NCBI GenBank assembly: GCA_900315265.1
Contig: OMYN01000018.1
Location: forward strand, 1-39,160
Direction: 5' to 3'
DNA from: an uncultured Eubacteriales bacterium
Lineage (GTDB): Bacteria > Bacillota > Clostridia > Lachnospirales > Bianqueaceae
DNA length: 39,160 nt
Under the pieces are notes generated by a model. The model saw only the letters and a list, made by a program, of their open reading frames with translations. It ran no database searches and was not told the DNA's origin. Position numbers and translations under genes: made by a program. Positions within the stretch are counted from its first letter, which is position 1. Each line of letters opens with the position of its first letter. Below are positions 16,459-24,670 of this stretch, one piece after another.

Positions 16459-16504
16459 AAGAGCTGTAAAGGATGTCCAATGAGGCATTCTTTGCAGCTC
16501 TTTT
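16459..16504 (+). terminator. Strong terminator of the fumC-mdh operon
   Basis: A 17-pair stem with two G-T pairs (16459-16475 with 16486-16502) is followed by TTTT. It is nested inside a second inverted repeat, CTTGTAAA (16439-16446) with TTTACAAG (16507-16514). It ends the operon that begins at 5175. Confidence 0.88.
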
Positions 16505-16556
16505 ATTTTACAAGCAGGATCCACCCAAAGAGAGAATGGATAGATATTTCACAGGT

Positions 16557-16815
16557 TCAGACTTCGGCAAGAACGCGGCAGGGAAGGCCGGTATACATGG
16601 CATAGTTGATGGGGAAGGTATAGATCGTCACATCCTTGTTTAGGAAACTGAGGGTGATCCGTAAAGTAGACCTTTGTCCCATATGGTTCCAGATCCATGA
16701 ATCCGGAATAAAAGGCAACGAACATATCCGGCCATTCCGGATGATGACTGCCGATCGGTCGATCGATCCTGCCGCTGACGGTCCTTCCGATCACCCCAGG
16801 GTAGTCTTTTTTCAT
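16557..16815 (-). pseudogene. Degenerate small gene, N-terminus like inorganic pyrophosphatase
   Basis: ATG 16815 is preceded by GAGGTGAT. The first 33 residues contain GRIDRPIGSHHPEW, which recalls the N-terminus of family I inorganic pyrophosphatase-like proteins (VDRPLGS-HP). The sequence then leaves the family pattern. In a second frame the 3' part reads DVTIYTFPINYAMYTGLPC and ends LAEV-stop at 16557, which looks like coding sequence. The two parts need a frameshift near 16640-16700. I read this as a broken gene of uncertain identity; a genuine 88-residue orphan in the first frame (16549-16815) is possible. Confidence 0.35.
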
Positions 16816-16962
16816 TGTTAACATCACCTCTTGATCGAACGATCTGATTCTATCATGGATTACATTAACACAAGTCTGTACAACTGAATAAAAATTGATC
16901 GAGATGGATATCTTTTTTTTATTCAATTAATACAATATATAGAATCATAAGCTGCCGACTTG

Positions 16963-16971
16963 TGATATAAT
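16963..16971 (+). promoter_or_regulatory. Extended -10 promoter of the hydrogenase operon
   Basis: TG (16963-16964), one base, then TATAAT (16966-16971) form an extended -10 element. No good -35 hexamer is seen at the right distance, which is usual for extended -10 promoters. It lies 31 bases before the start at 17002. Confidence 0.65.
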
Positions 16972-17001
16972 AGTTGCAATTATTTAGGAGGTATTTGGTC
17001 A

Positions 17002-18888
17002 ATGAGCAGACTTAGTATTGTTACCAGCAATAATGCTCAGAAGACGGTTGAAGGTCTGTACAAGGATCTTGAACGGCGTATCCAGGCTTCCCAGCCCGGG
17101 CTGTGTCCGGTTGACCTCGCGGAGGCATTTCTGCACCTGTGCCATGCGCAGTCCTGCGGTAAATGTGTTCCCTGCCGGGTCGGATTGGGCCAGATGGAAT
17201 CGCTGATCGAGTCCGTACTGCAGGGCAATGCCGACATGAGCACGATCGATCTGATCGAAGAGACAGCGGAATCCATCTATGTTTCTGCAGACTGCGCGAT
17301 CGGTTCGGAAGCCGCCCTGATGGTCCTTAAAGGTGTCAGAGGCTTCAGAGACGATTATGAGGAGCATGTACGGCACGGACGCTGCAGCGCGCTGCAGAAT
17401 CAGCCGGTTCCGTGTGTATCGCAGTGCCCGGCGCATGTGGATATCCCCGGTTATATTTCTCTGATCCATGAAGGCCGCAATGCCGATGCGGTCAAATTAA
17501 TCCGCAAGGACAATCCCTTTCCGGCTGTCTGCGGACTTATCTGTGAGCATCCTTGCGAGATCCGCTGCCGTCGTACGATGGTCGATGACGCGATCAACAT
17601 CCGCGGACTGAAACGCTATGCCGTGGAGCATGAGGTACAGGAACTGGAAAAGAACGGAGTTCTGGAAGGCCAGGGACATACGGAAGCAGACGTTCCTGCT
17701 CCGGAGCGTATGGATCATACCGGTAAAAAAGTTGCCATTATCGGCGGTGGACCATCAGGACTCAGCGCGGCTTATTATCTGAGTATCATGGGACACGATG
17801 TGACCGTTTACGAGCAGCGTCATAAACTGGGCGGTATGCTGCGGTACGGTATCCCGGCTTACAGGCTTCCCAGAGAGGTCCTGGATCACGAGATCGAGTA
17901 TCTGAAACAGACCGGTTTTACGGTAAAAACCGACGTATCCATCGGCAAGGATATTTCCATTGAAGAGATCCGCGACCAGTATGATGCTATGTACGTATGC
18001 ATCGGTGCCCACACAGACCGCAAGATCGGTATCGAAGGGGAGGACTCCAAGGGTGTCATTTCAGCCGTGGAATTGCTCCGTGCGATCGGCGACGATCAGT
18101 ATCCGGACTTCACCGGCCTGGACATTGTTGTGGTCGGAGGCGGAAATGTTGCCATGGATGTGGCAAGGACAGCGATCCGTCTCGGTGCCAAATCCGTGAA
18201 GATCGCTTACCGGAGAAGAAAGCAGGATATGACGGCTCTTCCGGAAGAGGTGGAAGGTGCGATCGCAGACGGATGTGAGATCCTGGAGATGTCTGCACCC
18301 GTCCGCATCGAGAAGGACGAAAACGGGAACTGCAAGGCTCTTATCGTGCAGCCGGAGATCGTAGGTCCCATCGTTAACGGACGCCCGTCGCCTGTAAAGG
18401 CAGATCTGCCTGAAAAAGCCGTTCACGCGGATCGTGTGCTTGTTGCTATAGGCCAGGGCATCGACACACGTAAAGTCAGTGAACTTTCCGGCATTTCCAT
18501 TCAAAGAGGCCGGATCAGCGCGCTTGATACTTCAGCGCTTGAAAACGTGGCAGGAATTTTTGCCGGCGGAGACTGCGTAACCGGTCCTGCAACGGTCATC
18601 AAGGCCATTGCCGCAGGCAAAGTTGCCGCTGCCAATATCGACGACTATCTGGGTTATCATCATGAGATCGAGGCCGGTGTCAAGATCCCGCCGGTACGCT
18701 TCGACGACCATAAGCCGACCGGCCGTGTCAACATGAAAGAACGCCCGGCTTCGGAGCGTAAACATGACTTTAAGCTGATGGAGTGCGGTATGACAGAGGA
18801 GGAAGCTTGTCAGGAATCCGGACGCTGCCTGCACTGCGATCACTTCGGATATGGAATATTCAAGGGAGGCCGTGAAGCAAAATGGTGA
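17002..18888 (+). CDS. NuoF C-terminal/GltD-like fusion NAD(P)H oxidoreductase
   Basis: The 628-residue protein is a natural fusion. Residues 1-115 are the 4Fe-4S domain of NuoF (SCGKCVPCRVGLGQ and CAIGSEAALMVLKG), without the FMN/NADH-binding part. Residues 130-215 form a dihydropyrimidine-dehydrogenase domain II with QCPAHVDIPGYI and CEHPCEIRCRR. The rest is a GltD-type flavin reductase with IIGGGPSGLSAAYYL, VVVGGGNVAMDVARTA, YRRRKQDMTALPEE and FAGGDCVTGPATVIKA. A final Cys-x2-Cys lies in SGRCLHCDHFG. It should shuttle electrons between NAD(P)H and the hydrogenase encoded next, with which it overlaps by seven bases. AGGAGG at 16986-16991 sets the start. No glutamate synthase large subunit is present, so a role in glutamate synthesis is not supported here. 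Confidence 0.85.
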   Translation: MSRLSIVTSNNAQKTVEGLYKDLERRIQASQPGLCPVDLAEAFLHLCHAQSCGKCVPCRVGLGQMESLIESVLQGNADMSTIDLIEETAESIYVSADCAIGSEAALMVLKGVRGFRDDYEEHVRHGRCSALQNQPVPCVSQCPAHVDIPGYISLIHEGRNADAVKLIRKDNPFPAVCGLICEHPCEIRCRRTMVDDAINIRGLKRYAVEHEVQELEKNGVLEGQGHTEADVPAPERMDHTGKKVAIIGGGPSGLSAAYYLSIMGHDVTVYEQRHKLGGMLRYGIPAYRLPREVLDHEIEYLKQTGFTVKTDVSIGKDISIEEIRDQYDAMYVCIGAHTDRKIGIEGEDSKGVISAVELLRAIGDDQYPDFTGLDIVVVGGGNVAMDVARTAIRLGAKSVKIAYRRRKQDMTALPEEVEGAIADGCEILEMSAPVRIEKDENGNCKALIVQPEIVGPIVNGRPSPVKADLPEKAVHADRVLVAIGQGIDTRKVSELSGISIQRGRISALDTSALENVAGIFAGGDCVTGPATVIKAIAAGKVAAANIDDYLGYHHEIEAGVKIPPVRFDDHKPTGRVNMKERPASERKHDFKLMECGMTEEEACQESGRCLHCDHFGYGIFKGGREAKW

Positions 18889-20630
18889 CAGAGAATCTGG
18901 TGAATTGTACGATCGACGGAAAGAGCATCACCGTGCCGGAACGGACAACGATCCTGGACGCTGCCAAAATGGCCGGGATCAAGATCCCAACGCTCTGTTT
19001 TCTGAAAGACATCAATGAGATCGGCGCCTGCCGGGTCTGCGTGGTGGAAGTGGAAGGCTATGACCGCCTGCTGACAGCCTGCAACAACTCGGTAAAAGAA
19101 GGAATGGTCATCCGTACCAATTCCAAGAAAGCCCGTGATGCGCGCAAGACCAACGTCGAGTTGATCTTGTCGGAGCATAACACCAACTGCGCCATCTGCG
19201 TGCGGTCCGGTAACTGCACTCTGCAAAGGGTCGCAAATGATCTGAATATTGTCGGCGTCCCCTATGAAAAGAAACTGCCCAAGCAGAAGGGCTCACGCCA
19301 GTTCCCGCTGATCCGCGACTACGACAAATGCATCAAGTGTATGCGCTGCGTCCAGGTCTGCGATCATATCCAGGCTTCCAATATCTGGGATGTGGTCAAT
19401 ACCGGAGCTAAGACAACAGTCGATGTGAGGGATGTGTACAGCCTGGAAGACAGCCGCTGCACCCTGTGCGGACAGTGCATCACCCATTGCCCGACCGGTG
19501 CCCTGCATGAGCGGGACGATACGGATAAAGTCCTTGAAGCACTGGAAGATCCGGATAAGATCGTCGTTGCTCAGATCGCGCCTTCCATTCGTACTGCCTG
19601 GGGCGAACCTTTCGGCCTGCCTCCGGAAGAGGCGACGGTCAAACGTCTGGCGTCAGCCCTTAGGATCATGGGTTTCGACTACATTTTTGATACCGATTTT
19701 TCAGCGGATCTGACCATCATGGAAGAGGCCAGCGAGCTTCTGGAAAAACTGAAGGAACCGGACAAAAATAAATTCCCCATGTTTACTTCCTGCTGCCCGG
19801 GATGGGTACGTTTTGTAAAAGGACATTATCCCGAATTCGTACCTCAGGTCAGCACTTCCAAGTCGCCGCAGCAGATGTTCGGCGCGATCGTCAAGAGCTA
19901 TTACGCGGATCTTCTTAAGGTAAGTCCGGACAAGATCTTCTGCGTATCCATCATGCCCTGCGTTGCCAAGAAAGCGGAATGTGCGTATCCGACCATGACC
20001 TATGACGGGGTCCATCCGGAAGTGGATGTGGCGCTGACGACCCGGGAAGTTGTCCGCCTGATCCGTTCGGAGCATATTCAGGTCGCGCAGATCTCGGACA
20101 GCGAACTGGATGCTCCCTTGGGAGTAGGTTCCGGCGCAGGCAACATTTTCGGTGCTACCGGCGGTGTCATGGAAGCGGCCTTGCGCACGGCTTACTACTT
20201 TGTGACCGGTAAAAATCCGGACCCGGATACCTTCCGCGATGTGCGCGGTATGAGGGGCTGGAAAGAAGCTACCTTTGACATGGACGGAATTCCCTTAAGA
20301 GTAGCGGTCGTCAATGGCCTGGCCAATGCGGCAAATCTTCTGGAAGAGCTTAAGAAAGGGCATGTACAGTATGAATTTGTCGAAGTCATGGCTTGTCCCG
20401 GCGGCTGTGTGGGCGGAGGCGGCCAGCCTATTCATGAGAATCGGGAAATGGCGGCGCTTCGCGCTCCTGTCCTGTATACACAGGATCGCAATACGACTCT
20501 GCGTTTCTGCCATGAGAATCCTTCGATCAGGGCTGTCTACCGGGATTATCTGGGCAGTCCGCTTTCGGAAAGAGCGGAGAAGCTTCTCCACACAAGACAG
20601 GACGGCTGGAAAATGCCGAGTGAAACATAA
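18882..20630 (+). CDS. hydA: Modular [FeFe] hydrogenase, group A type
   Basis: This 582-residue enzyme makes or uses H2. From the N-terminus it has a [2Fe-2S] domain (GACRVCVVEVEG), a His-Cys3 cluster (HNTNCAICVRSGNC), two 4Fe-4S motifs (CIKCMRCVQVCD, CTLCGQCITHCP) and the three H-cluster motifs: TSCCPGWVRF, IMPCVAKKAE and EVMACPGGCVGGGGQP. It ends with the small-subunit-like tail containing YRDYLGSPLSERAEKLLH. All catalytic Cys are present. It overlaps the NuoF/GltD fusion gene, which implies a two-protein NAD(P)H-linked hydrogenase. A separate NuoE-like subunit is absent. The maturases HydE, HydF and HydG are not in the window. Confidence 0.95.
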   Translation: MVTENLVNCTIDGKSITVPERTTILDAAKMAGIKIPTLCFLKDINEIGACRVCVVEVEGYDRLLTACNNSVKEGMVIRTNSKKARDARKTNVELILSEHNTNCAICVRSGNCTLQRVANDLNIVGVPYEKKLPKQKGSRQFPLIRDYDKCIKCMRCVQVCDHIQASNIWDVVNTGAKTTVDVRDVYSLEDSRCTLCGQCITHCPTGALHERDDTDKVLEALEDPDKIVVAQIAPSIRTAWGEPFGLPPEEATVKRLASALRIMGFDYIFDTDFSADLTIMEEASELLEKLKEPDKNKFPMFTSCCPGWVRFVKGHYPEFVPQVSTSKSPQQMFGAIVKSYYADLLKVSPDKIFCVSIMPCVAKKAECAYPTMTYDGVHPEVDVALTTREVVRLIRSEHIQVAQISDSELDAPLGVGSGAGNIFGATGGVMEAALRTAYYFVTGKNPDPDTFRDVRGMRGWKEATFDMDGIPLRVAVVNGLANAANLLEELKKGHVQYEFVEVMACPGGCVGGGGQPIHENREMAALRAPVLYTQDRNTTLRFCHENPSIRAVYRDYLGSPLSERAEKLLHTRQDGWKMPSET

Positions 20631-20641
20631 CCAATACAATA

Positions 20642-20678
20642 AAAGACCTCCGGTCCGCTGCACGAACCGGAGGTCTTT
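20642..20678 (+). terminator. Hairpin terminator after hydA
   Basis: AAAGACCTCCGGT (20642-20654) pairs perfectly with ACCGGAGGTCTTT (20666-20678) around an 11-base loop. The T-run is short (three) before ACATGG, so termination may be partial. The stem abuts the -35 element of the next promoter. Confidence 0.75.
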
Positions 20679-20703
20679 ACATGGCTTTTTTATATGTTAT
20701 AAT
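20676..20703 (+). promoter_or_regulatory. Promoter of the second [FeFe] hydrogenase gene
   Basis: TTTACA (20676-20681) and TATAAT (20698-20703) are separated by 16 bases. The -35 hexamer reuses the last bases of the terminator stem, so the hydrogenase genes are separate transcription units packed end to end. Confidence 0.7.
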
Positions 20704-20752
20704 TATGACGATTTTTTATACGGAAGGTAGAGAAAGGGGAGTAATAGCCAAC

Positions 20753-22327
20753 ATGCGAGGAGTCAAAACCACTAAAACAGACCTAAGACGGCGTATTTTT
20801 ACCGAAATCGCCCGCATGGCTTATAACAATGACGGCCCGGAAGCGCTGGAAAACCTTCCCTACGAAATCATTCCCGGTGAGATCGCCTCGCTGCGCTCGG
20901 ACATTTTTCTGGAGCGGGAGATCGTACGCGAAAGGCTTCGAGTCGCCATGGGACTTTCCATCCGTAAGATCACGGAACACCATAAAGTCTCCGAGGGCGT
21001 CGATGAGAGCATGATCGCGGACAAATATTATGAACCGCCTCTTATCGATATCATAAAATTTGCCTGCAATTCCTGCGTTGAAAATAAGGTGTTCGTTTCA
21101 AACGGATGCCAGGGATGCATTGAGCACCCGTGCGTCGAAGTATGCCCCAAGTCTGCTGTGTCCATGGTCAACCGCCATTCGGTCATCGATCAGAGCAAGT
21201 GCATCAAGTGCGGACGCTGTGTCGAGGCGTGTCCTTATCACGCCATCATCCACCAGGAGCGGCCCTGCGCCAAAGCATGCGGCACCGGAGCCATCAAATC
21301 CGACCAATACGGCCGGGCCGAGATCGACCAGTCCAAATGTGTCGCCTGCGGCATGTGCCTGGTATCCTGTCCCTTTGCCGCCATTGTCGATAAAAGCCAG
21401 ATCTTCCAGCTGATCAAAGCCATTCAGTCGGATAAACCGGTCTATGCCATCGTGGCGCCGGCCATAGCCGGACAGTTCGGACCCAAGTTCACACAGAAAA
21501 AGATCCGCTCTGCTTTTAAGGCTCTTGGATTTGCCGATGTCGCCGAGGTAGCCGTTGGCGCGGACCTTTGCACCATTGAAGAGGCTAAGGATTTCCTCAA
21601 GGAAGTACCTGACAAGCTCTCCTGGATGGGGACCAGCTGCTGTCCTGCCTGGGCTATGCTGGCCAAGAAAAATTTCCCGGACGCTGCAAAAAACATTTCT
21701 ATGGCGCTCACTCCCATGGTCCTGACTGCCCGCCTGCTAAAAGAGCAGCATCCGGACAGCAGGATCGCCTTCATCGGCCCTTGCCTGTCCAAAAAGCAGG
21801 AGGCAAGCCGGCGTTCTGTCAAAAGTTATGTGGATTTCTGCCTGACATTCGAGGAATTGCAAGGTATGTTTGAGGCAAAGGAAATCGATTTTGATAAACT
21901 GCCGGATGATCTGCCTTTACGGGAGGCCAGTGCGGATGGACGAGGATTTGCCAAGAGCGGAGGCGTCGCACAGGCTGTCGTCAATTACATCAAAAAGATC
22001 GAACCGGACCGCGAAGTCAAAGTCATGAACGCGGACGGCCTTGCCGACTGTAAAAAAATGCTTACTGTCGCGACAAAAACGCACAAATACGACGGATATC
22101 TGCTGGAAGGCATGGCTTGTCCGGGCGGCTGCATCGCCGGTGCGGGCGTGATCGTCCCGGTCGACAAATCCCGGAAAAATTTGGAAGCCTCCATGGCGGA
22201 CACGGAGTTCGCCCAGGCGGCCGAAACTACCTACGCCGATTGGATCCCGTCTCTCGAAAATATCGAAGAGACCTTCCACGACGTGGTTGATGATTTTGAT
22301 ACCAATGATAAAACGAAAAGAAAGTAA
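20753..22327 (+). CDS. [FeFe] hydrogenase, group B-like
   Basis: The 524-residue protein has an N-terminal helical domain (DLRRRIFTEIARMAYN) of the kind seen in group B enzymes. Ferredoxin motifs follow (GCQGCIEHPCVEVCP, CIKCGRCVEACP, CVACGMCLVSCP), then the H-cluster motifs GTSCCPAWAMLAKK, IGPCLSKKQEA and EGMACPGGCIAGAG. The Pro-Ala variant in the first motif and the IGPC variant in the second differ from the group A enzyme at 18882 and fit group B, whose physiological role is still unsettled; a ferredoxin-linked role is usual in proposals. ATG 20753 after GAAAGGGGAG is preferred to the longer frame from 20681, which would start inside the promoter. The last 40 residues are acidic. Confidence 0.88.
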   Translation: MRGVKTTKTDLRRRIFTEIARMAYNNDGPEALENLPYEIIPGEIASLRSDIFLEREIVRERLRVAMGLSIRKITEHHKVSEGVDESMIADKYYEPPLIDIIKFACNSCVENKVFVSNGCQGCIEHPCVEVCPKSAVSMVNRHSVIDQSKCIKCGRCVEACPYHAIIHQERPCAKACGTGAIKSDQYGRAEIDQSKCVACGMCLVSCPFAAIVDKSQIFQLIKAIQSDKPVYAIVAPAIAGQFGPKFTQKKIRSAFKALGFADVAEVAVGADLCTIEEAKDFLKEVPDKLSWMGTSCCPAWAMLAKKNFPDAAKNISMALTPMVLTARLLKEQHPDSRIAFIGPCLSKKQEASRRSVKSYVDFCLTFEELQGMFEAKEIDFDKLPDDLPLREASADGRGFAKSGGVAQAVVNYIKKIEPDREVKVMNADGLADCKKMLTVATKTHKYDGYLLEGMACPGGCIAGAGVIVPVDKSRKNLEASMADTEFAQAAETTYADWIPSLENIEETFHDVVDDFDTNDKTKRK

Positions 22328-22352
22328 AATTATATGAAAGGTCGTGTAACCT

Positions 22353-22901
22353 ATGAAAACACGTACTAAAAAGTTGGTCGTTGCCGCTCTGATGCTGGCT
22401 ATTGCCGTTGCCAGTATGTTTTTGAAAAACACCAGTGTCTTTATCACCGGTCCGATCGTCAACACCTGCCTTATGCTGACAGCACTCTTCTCAGGGCTTG
22501 TATACGGTCTGATCCTTTCTGTTGTAACGCCTTTATTTTCTTTCCTGATCACCGGAAGCCCTATCATGGCGGCTGTTCCCATGATCATGCCCATGATCAT
22601 GATCGGAAATGCGATCCTGGTATTTTTCACCTGGCTTTTTGCCAGCCGGATTCACAAACCGAATAAGGAAATCATCCGTATCGCTATCGGCGGGGTAGTC
22701 GGCGCCGTCGTAAAAGCCGCCTTTATGTGGGTCACCATCAGCAAATGGCTGCTTCCCGCTTATCTGCCGGAAGCTATGACCAAGAAACTTCCTATCCTTC
22801 AGGCGCAGTTTTCCACGACCCAGCTGATCACCGCCCTGATCGGAACGGCTCTGACAATGATCATCTGGCCGGCACTCAGAAAAGCACGTCTTACCAAGTG
22901 A
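22353..22901 (+). CDS. ECF transporter S component-like membrane protein
   Basis: The 182-residue hydrophobic protein has about five or six membrane helices: LVVAALMLAIAVASMFL, CLMLTALFSGLVYGLILSVV, a Met/Pro-rich helix around IMAAVPMIMPMIM, AILVFFTWLFA, and a C-terminal ALIGTALTMIIWPAL. Size and the start KKLVVAALMLAIA fit substrate-binding S components of ECF vitamin or metal transporters, which borrow a shared ATPase module encoded elsewhere. The substrate is unknown. It follows the group B hydrogenase after 25 bases and ends at a strong terminator, so the two may be cotranscribed. Whether the substrate serves hydrogenase function is speculation. Confidence 0.65.
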   Translation: MKTRTKKLVVAALMLAIAVASMFLKNTSVFITGPIVNTCLMLTALFSGLVYGLILSVVTPLFSFLITGSPIMAAVPMIMPMIMIGNAILVFFTWLFASRIHKPNKEIIRIAIGGVVGAVVKAAFMWVTISKWLLPAYLPEAMTKKLPILQAQFSTTQLITALIGTALTMIIWPALRKARLTK

Positions 22902-22947
22902 TCGGGCGAAGGCTGAGGGCCGCGCAATACATAGAAAGATAATCATC

Positions 22948-22981
22948 AAAAAGGGGAAGGCATTATGGCCTTCCCCTTTTT
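22948..22981. terminator. Strong bidirectional terminator
   Basis: AAAAAGGGGAAGGC (22948-22961) pairs perfectly with GCCTTCCCCTTTTT (22968-22981) over a six-base loop. It lies between convergent genes and has T-runs on both strands, so it ends both the ECF gene and rubrerythrin. Confidence 0.9.
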
Positions 22982-23001
22982 ACTTTGTAAATATCAAAAA
23001 A

Positions 23002-23541
23002 TCAGTAGTTCACCTTTCTCCTTTCAAAATAGCTCTGCGGATGCGCGCAGACCGGGCATACGCTGGGTGCTTCGGGACCGGCATAGATATACCCGCAGTT
23101 TCGGCAGACCCAGACGGTTTCCGGGCCGTCCTTAAAGACGATATCCTTTTCGATGTTGGAGAGTAGGGTCAGATAGCGCTCTTCATGCGATTTCTCGATG
23201 GCAGCCACCATTCTCATCTTGGCCGCGATCTCGTGGAAGCCCTCTTGGTCGGCCGTGTCTGCAAAATTCTTGTACATCTCGGTCCATTCATAGTTCTCGC
23301 CGGAAGCCGCGTCCTTCAGATTTTCAGGTGTCGCGGGAACAGCGCCGCCGTGAAGGATCTTGAACCAAATCTTGGCGTGCTCCTTCTCGTTGGCCGCCGT
23401 TTCAGCAAAAAATGCGCTGATCTGCTCATAACCGTTCTTTTTAGCCATGCTGGCGTAATAACCGTATTTGGTATAGGCCTGGCTTTCACCCGCGAAAGCG
23501 GCTTTCAAATTCGCTTCTGTCTTTGATCCTTTCAGTTCCAT
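23002..23541 (-). CDS. rbr: Rubrerythrin
   Basis: This 179-residue peroxide-scavenging protein has the diiron four-helix domain with its Glu/His ligands ([38 protein letters not shown]). It ends in a rubredoxin-like domain with CRNCGYIY and [14 protein letters not shown]. It reduces hydrogen peroxide to water with electrons from NADH through a redox partner, a usual oxygen defence in strict anaerobes and useful next to oxygen-sensitive hydrogenases. GGAGC lies before the start. Its own promoter is at 23605-23633. Confidence 0.95.
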   Translation of the reverse strand: MELKGSKTEANLKAAFAGESQAYTKYGYYASMAKKNGYEQISAFFAETAANEKEHAKIWFKILHGGAVPATPENLKDAASGENYEWTEMYKNFADTADQEGFHEIAAKMRMVAAIEKSHEERYLTLLSNIEKDIVFKDGPETVWVCRNCGYIYAGPEAPSVCPVCAHPQSYFERRKVNY

Positions 23542-23604
23542 TTGTGCTCCTTTCTTTCTGATAATCCATCCGCAGGAAAAGGGTGTTTCCGTAAATTTAT
23601 CGTC

Positions 23605-23633
23605 ATTGTAGCAAAAAGGATGGGAGCCGTCAA
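23605..23633 (-). promoter_or_regulatory. Rubrerythrin promoter
   Basis: On the minus strand TTGACG (23633-23628) and TACAAT (23610-23605) are separated by 17 bases. It lies about 65 bases before the rubrerythrin start. No PerR-type inverted repeat was evident. Confidence 0.75.
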
Positions 23634-23668
23634 ACGGTAGATGGCAAAGGGGCGTCAGATCGGATGGT

Positions 23669-24475
23669 TTATTTGTTTAGCTTCATACGGACGACCATGG
23701 TTCTTTTCCATTTATCCGCGAAATACATAAAGACGCGGGTCTTCAGACTAAGTTTCTTCCCGAGCTTCAGGGCATCACCGAAAAAGCCGCTCACCGCAAG
23801 CAGCCGCGTTCCGCATTTTTCGGCAAAGCCGGCAGGATCATCCAGCCCGAAATACATCATGGCATCCGTATTGCCGGTCCTTTGAACATATTTGTTTGTG
23901 TATTTAAGACCGGCGGAATCGGTGGTGTCAAAGGCGAGTTCTCCGTTCGGGAAAAGCTTTTTCATTGTCCGGATCATTTGGACGATCTCATCTTCATGGA
24001 AATACTCATAAACACCTGAAACGACAAGCAGGGTCGGAAGTGTGGTATCCATTTTTTCTGCCCACTCCATTTTGAACATGTCGCCGGCTATCAGTTTTTC
24101 GTTTTCTCCAATACCCAGGACCCTCTGCCTTGCCTCAATGACCTCGGGCAGGTCGATTTCATAGAAATGCGCTTTTTTATTTCCGATCCGGTAATAAGTT
24201 GTTTCAAGACCTGCACCGAGAAAGACAACATTTGAGTCCGGATGATCATTCAGAAAGCTTTTTACGATACAGTCGATCACATTGGATCTTGCTACGGATG
24301 CCATACATTCATATTCCGAAGAATTTTTCCGGATCGTGTCTCCGGGAATGTACGGTTCCAGTGACAAAGCTTTCTCGTCATAAAAGTATTCCGGAAATCT
24401 CCTGGATACATAGATGCGAGCCGTCAGCGGAATGTACAAGGTATCGGCTACGCCCTCAAGTTTGTATTCCATCAT
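23669..24475 (-). CDS. Leucine carboxyl methyltransferase-family SAM methyltransferase
   Basis: The 268-residue protein looks like the LCM/PPM family of class I SAM-dependent methyltransferases. [14 protein letters not shown] leads to the SAM-binding strand [14 protein letters not shown]. The acidic residue after the second strand is in [14 protein letters not shown], and [11 protein letters not shown] is the later motif. In bacteria such enzymes methylate carboxyl or hydroxyl groups of small molecules or polyketides. The start at 24475 (or 24472) follows AGGAGG at 24485-24491. It lies 195 bases after the metallo-beta-lactamase/methyltransferase fusion and may be on the same minus-strand transcript. 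The substrate is unknown. Confidence 0.75.
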   Translation of the reverse strand: MMEYKLEGVADTLYIPLTARIYVSRRFPEYFYDEKALSLEPYIPGDTIRKNSSEYECMASVARSNVIDCIVKSFLNDHPDSNVVFLGAGLETTYYRIGNKKAHFYEIDLPEVIEARQRVLGIGENEKLIAGDMFKMEWAEKMDTTLPTLLVVSGVYEYFHEDEIVQMIRTMKKLFPNGELAFDTTDSAGLKYTNKYVQRTGNTDAMMYFGLDDPAGFAEKCGTRLLAVSGFFGDALKLGKKLSLKTRVFMYFADKWKRTMVVRMKLNK

Positions 24476-24670
24476 AACTAGGTTCCTCCTTTTAGTAATA
24501 GCTTGTTTATTTCAGGCAGCGCCCGGTAACGTATTTTTACAATGGCTTTTCCACGGGGCTGTTCATAAATTCGTCAATAGCTTTCAGTACCGCTTCTTTC
24601 CACTTGCTTTCACATATGCCTCCGATTTCCTGTCTTCTTATATTCATATAGTCTTTTAAACCGAGCCTTT

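Noticed and set aside
17002-18888. Glutamate synthase small subunit (gltD)
   Set aside because: The protein carries an extra NuoF Fe-S domain, overlaps a hydrogenase gene and has no GltB partner in the window.
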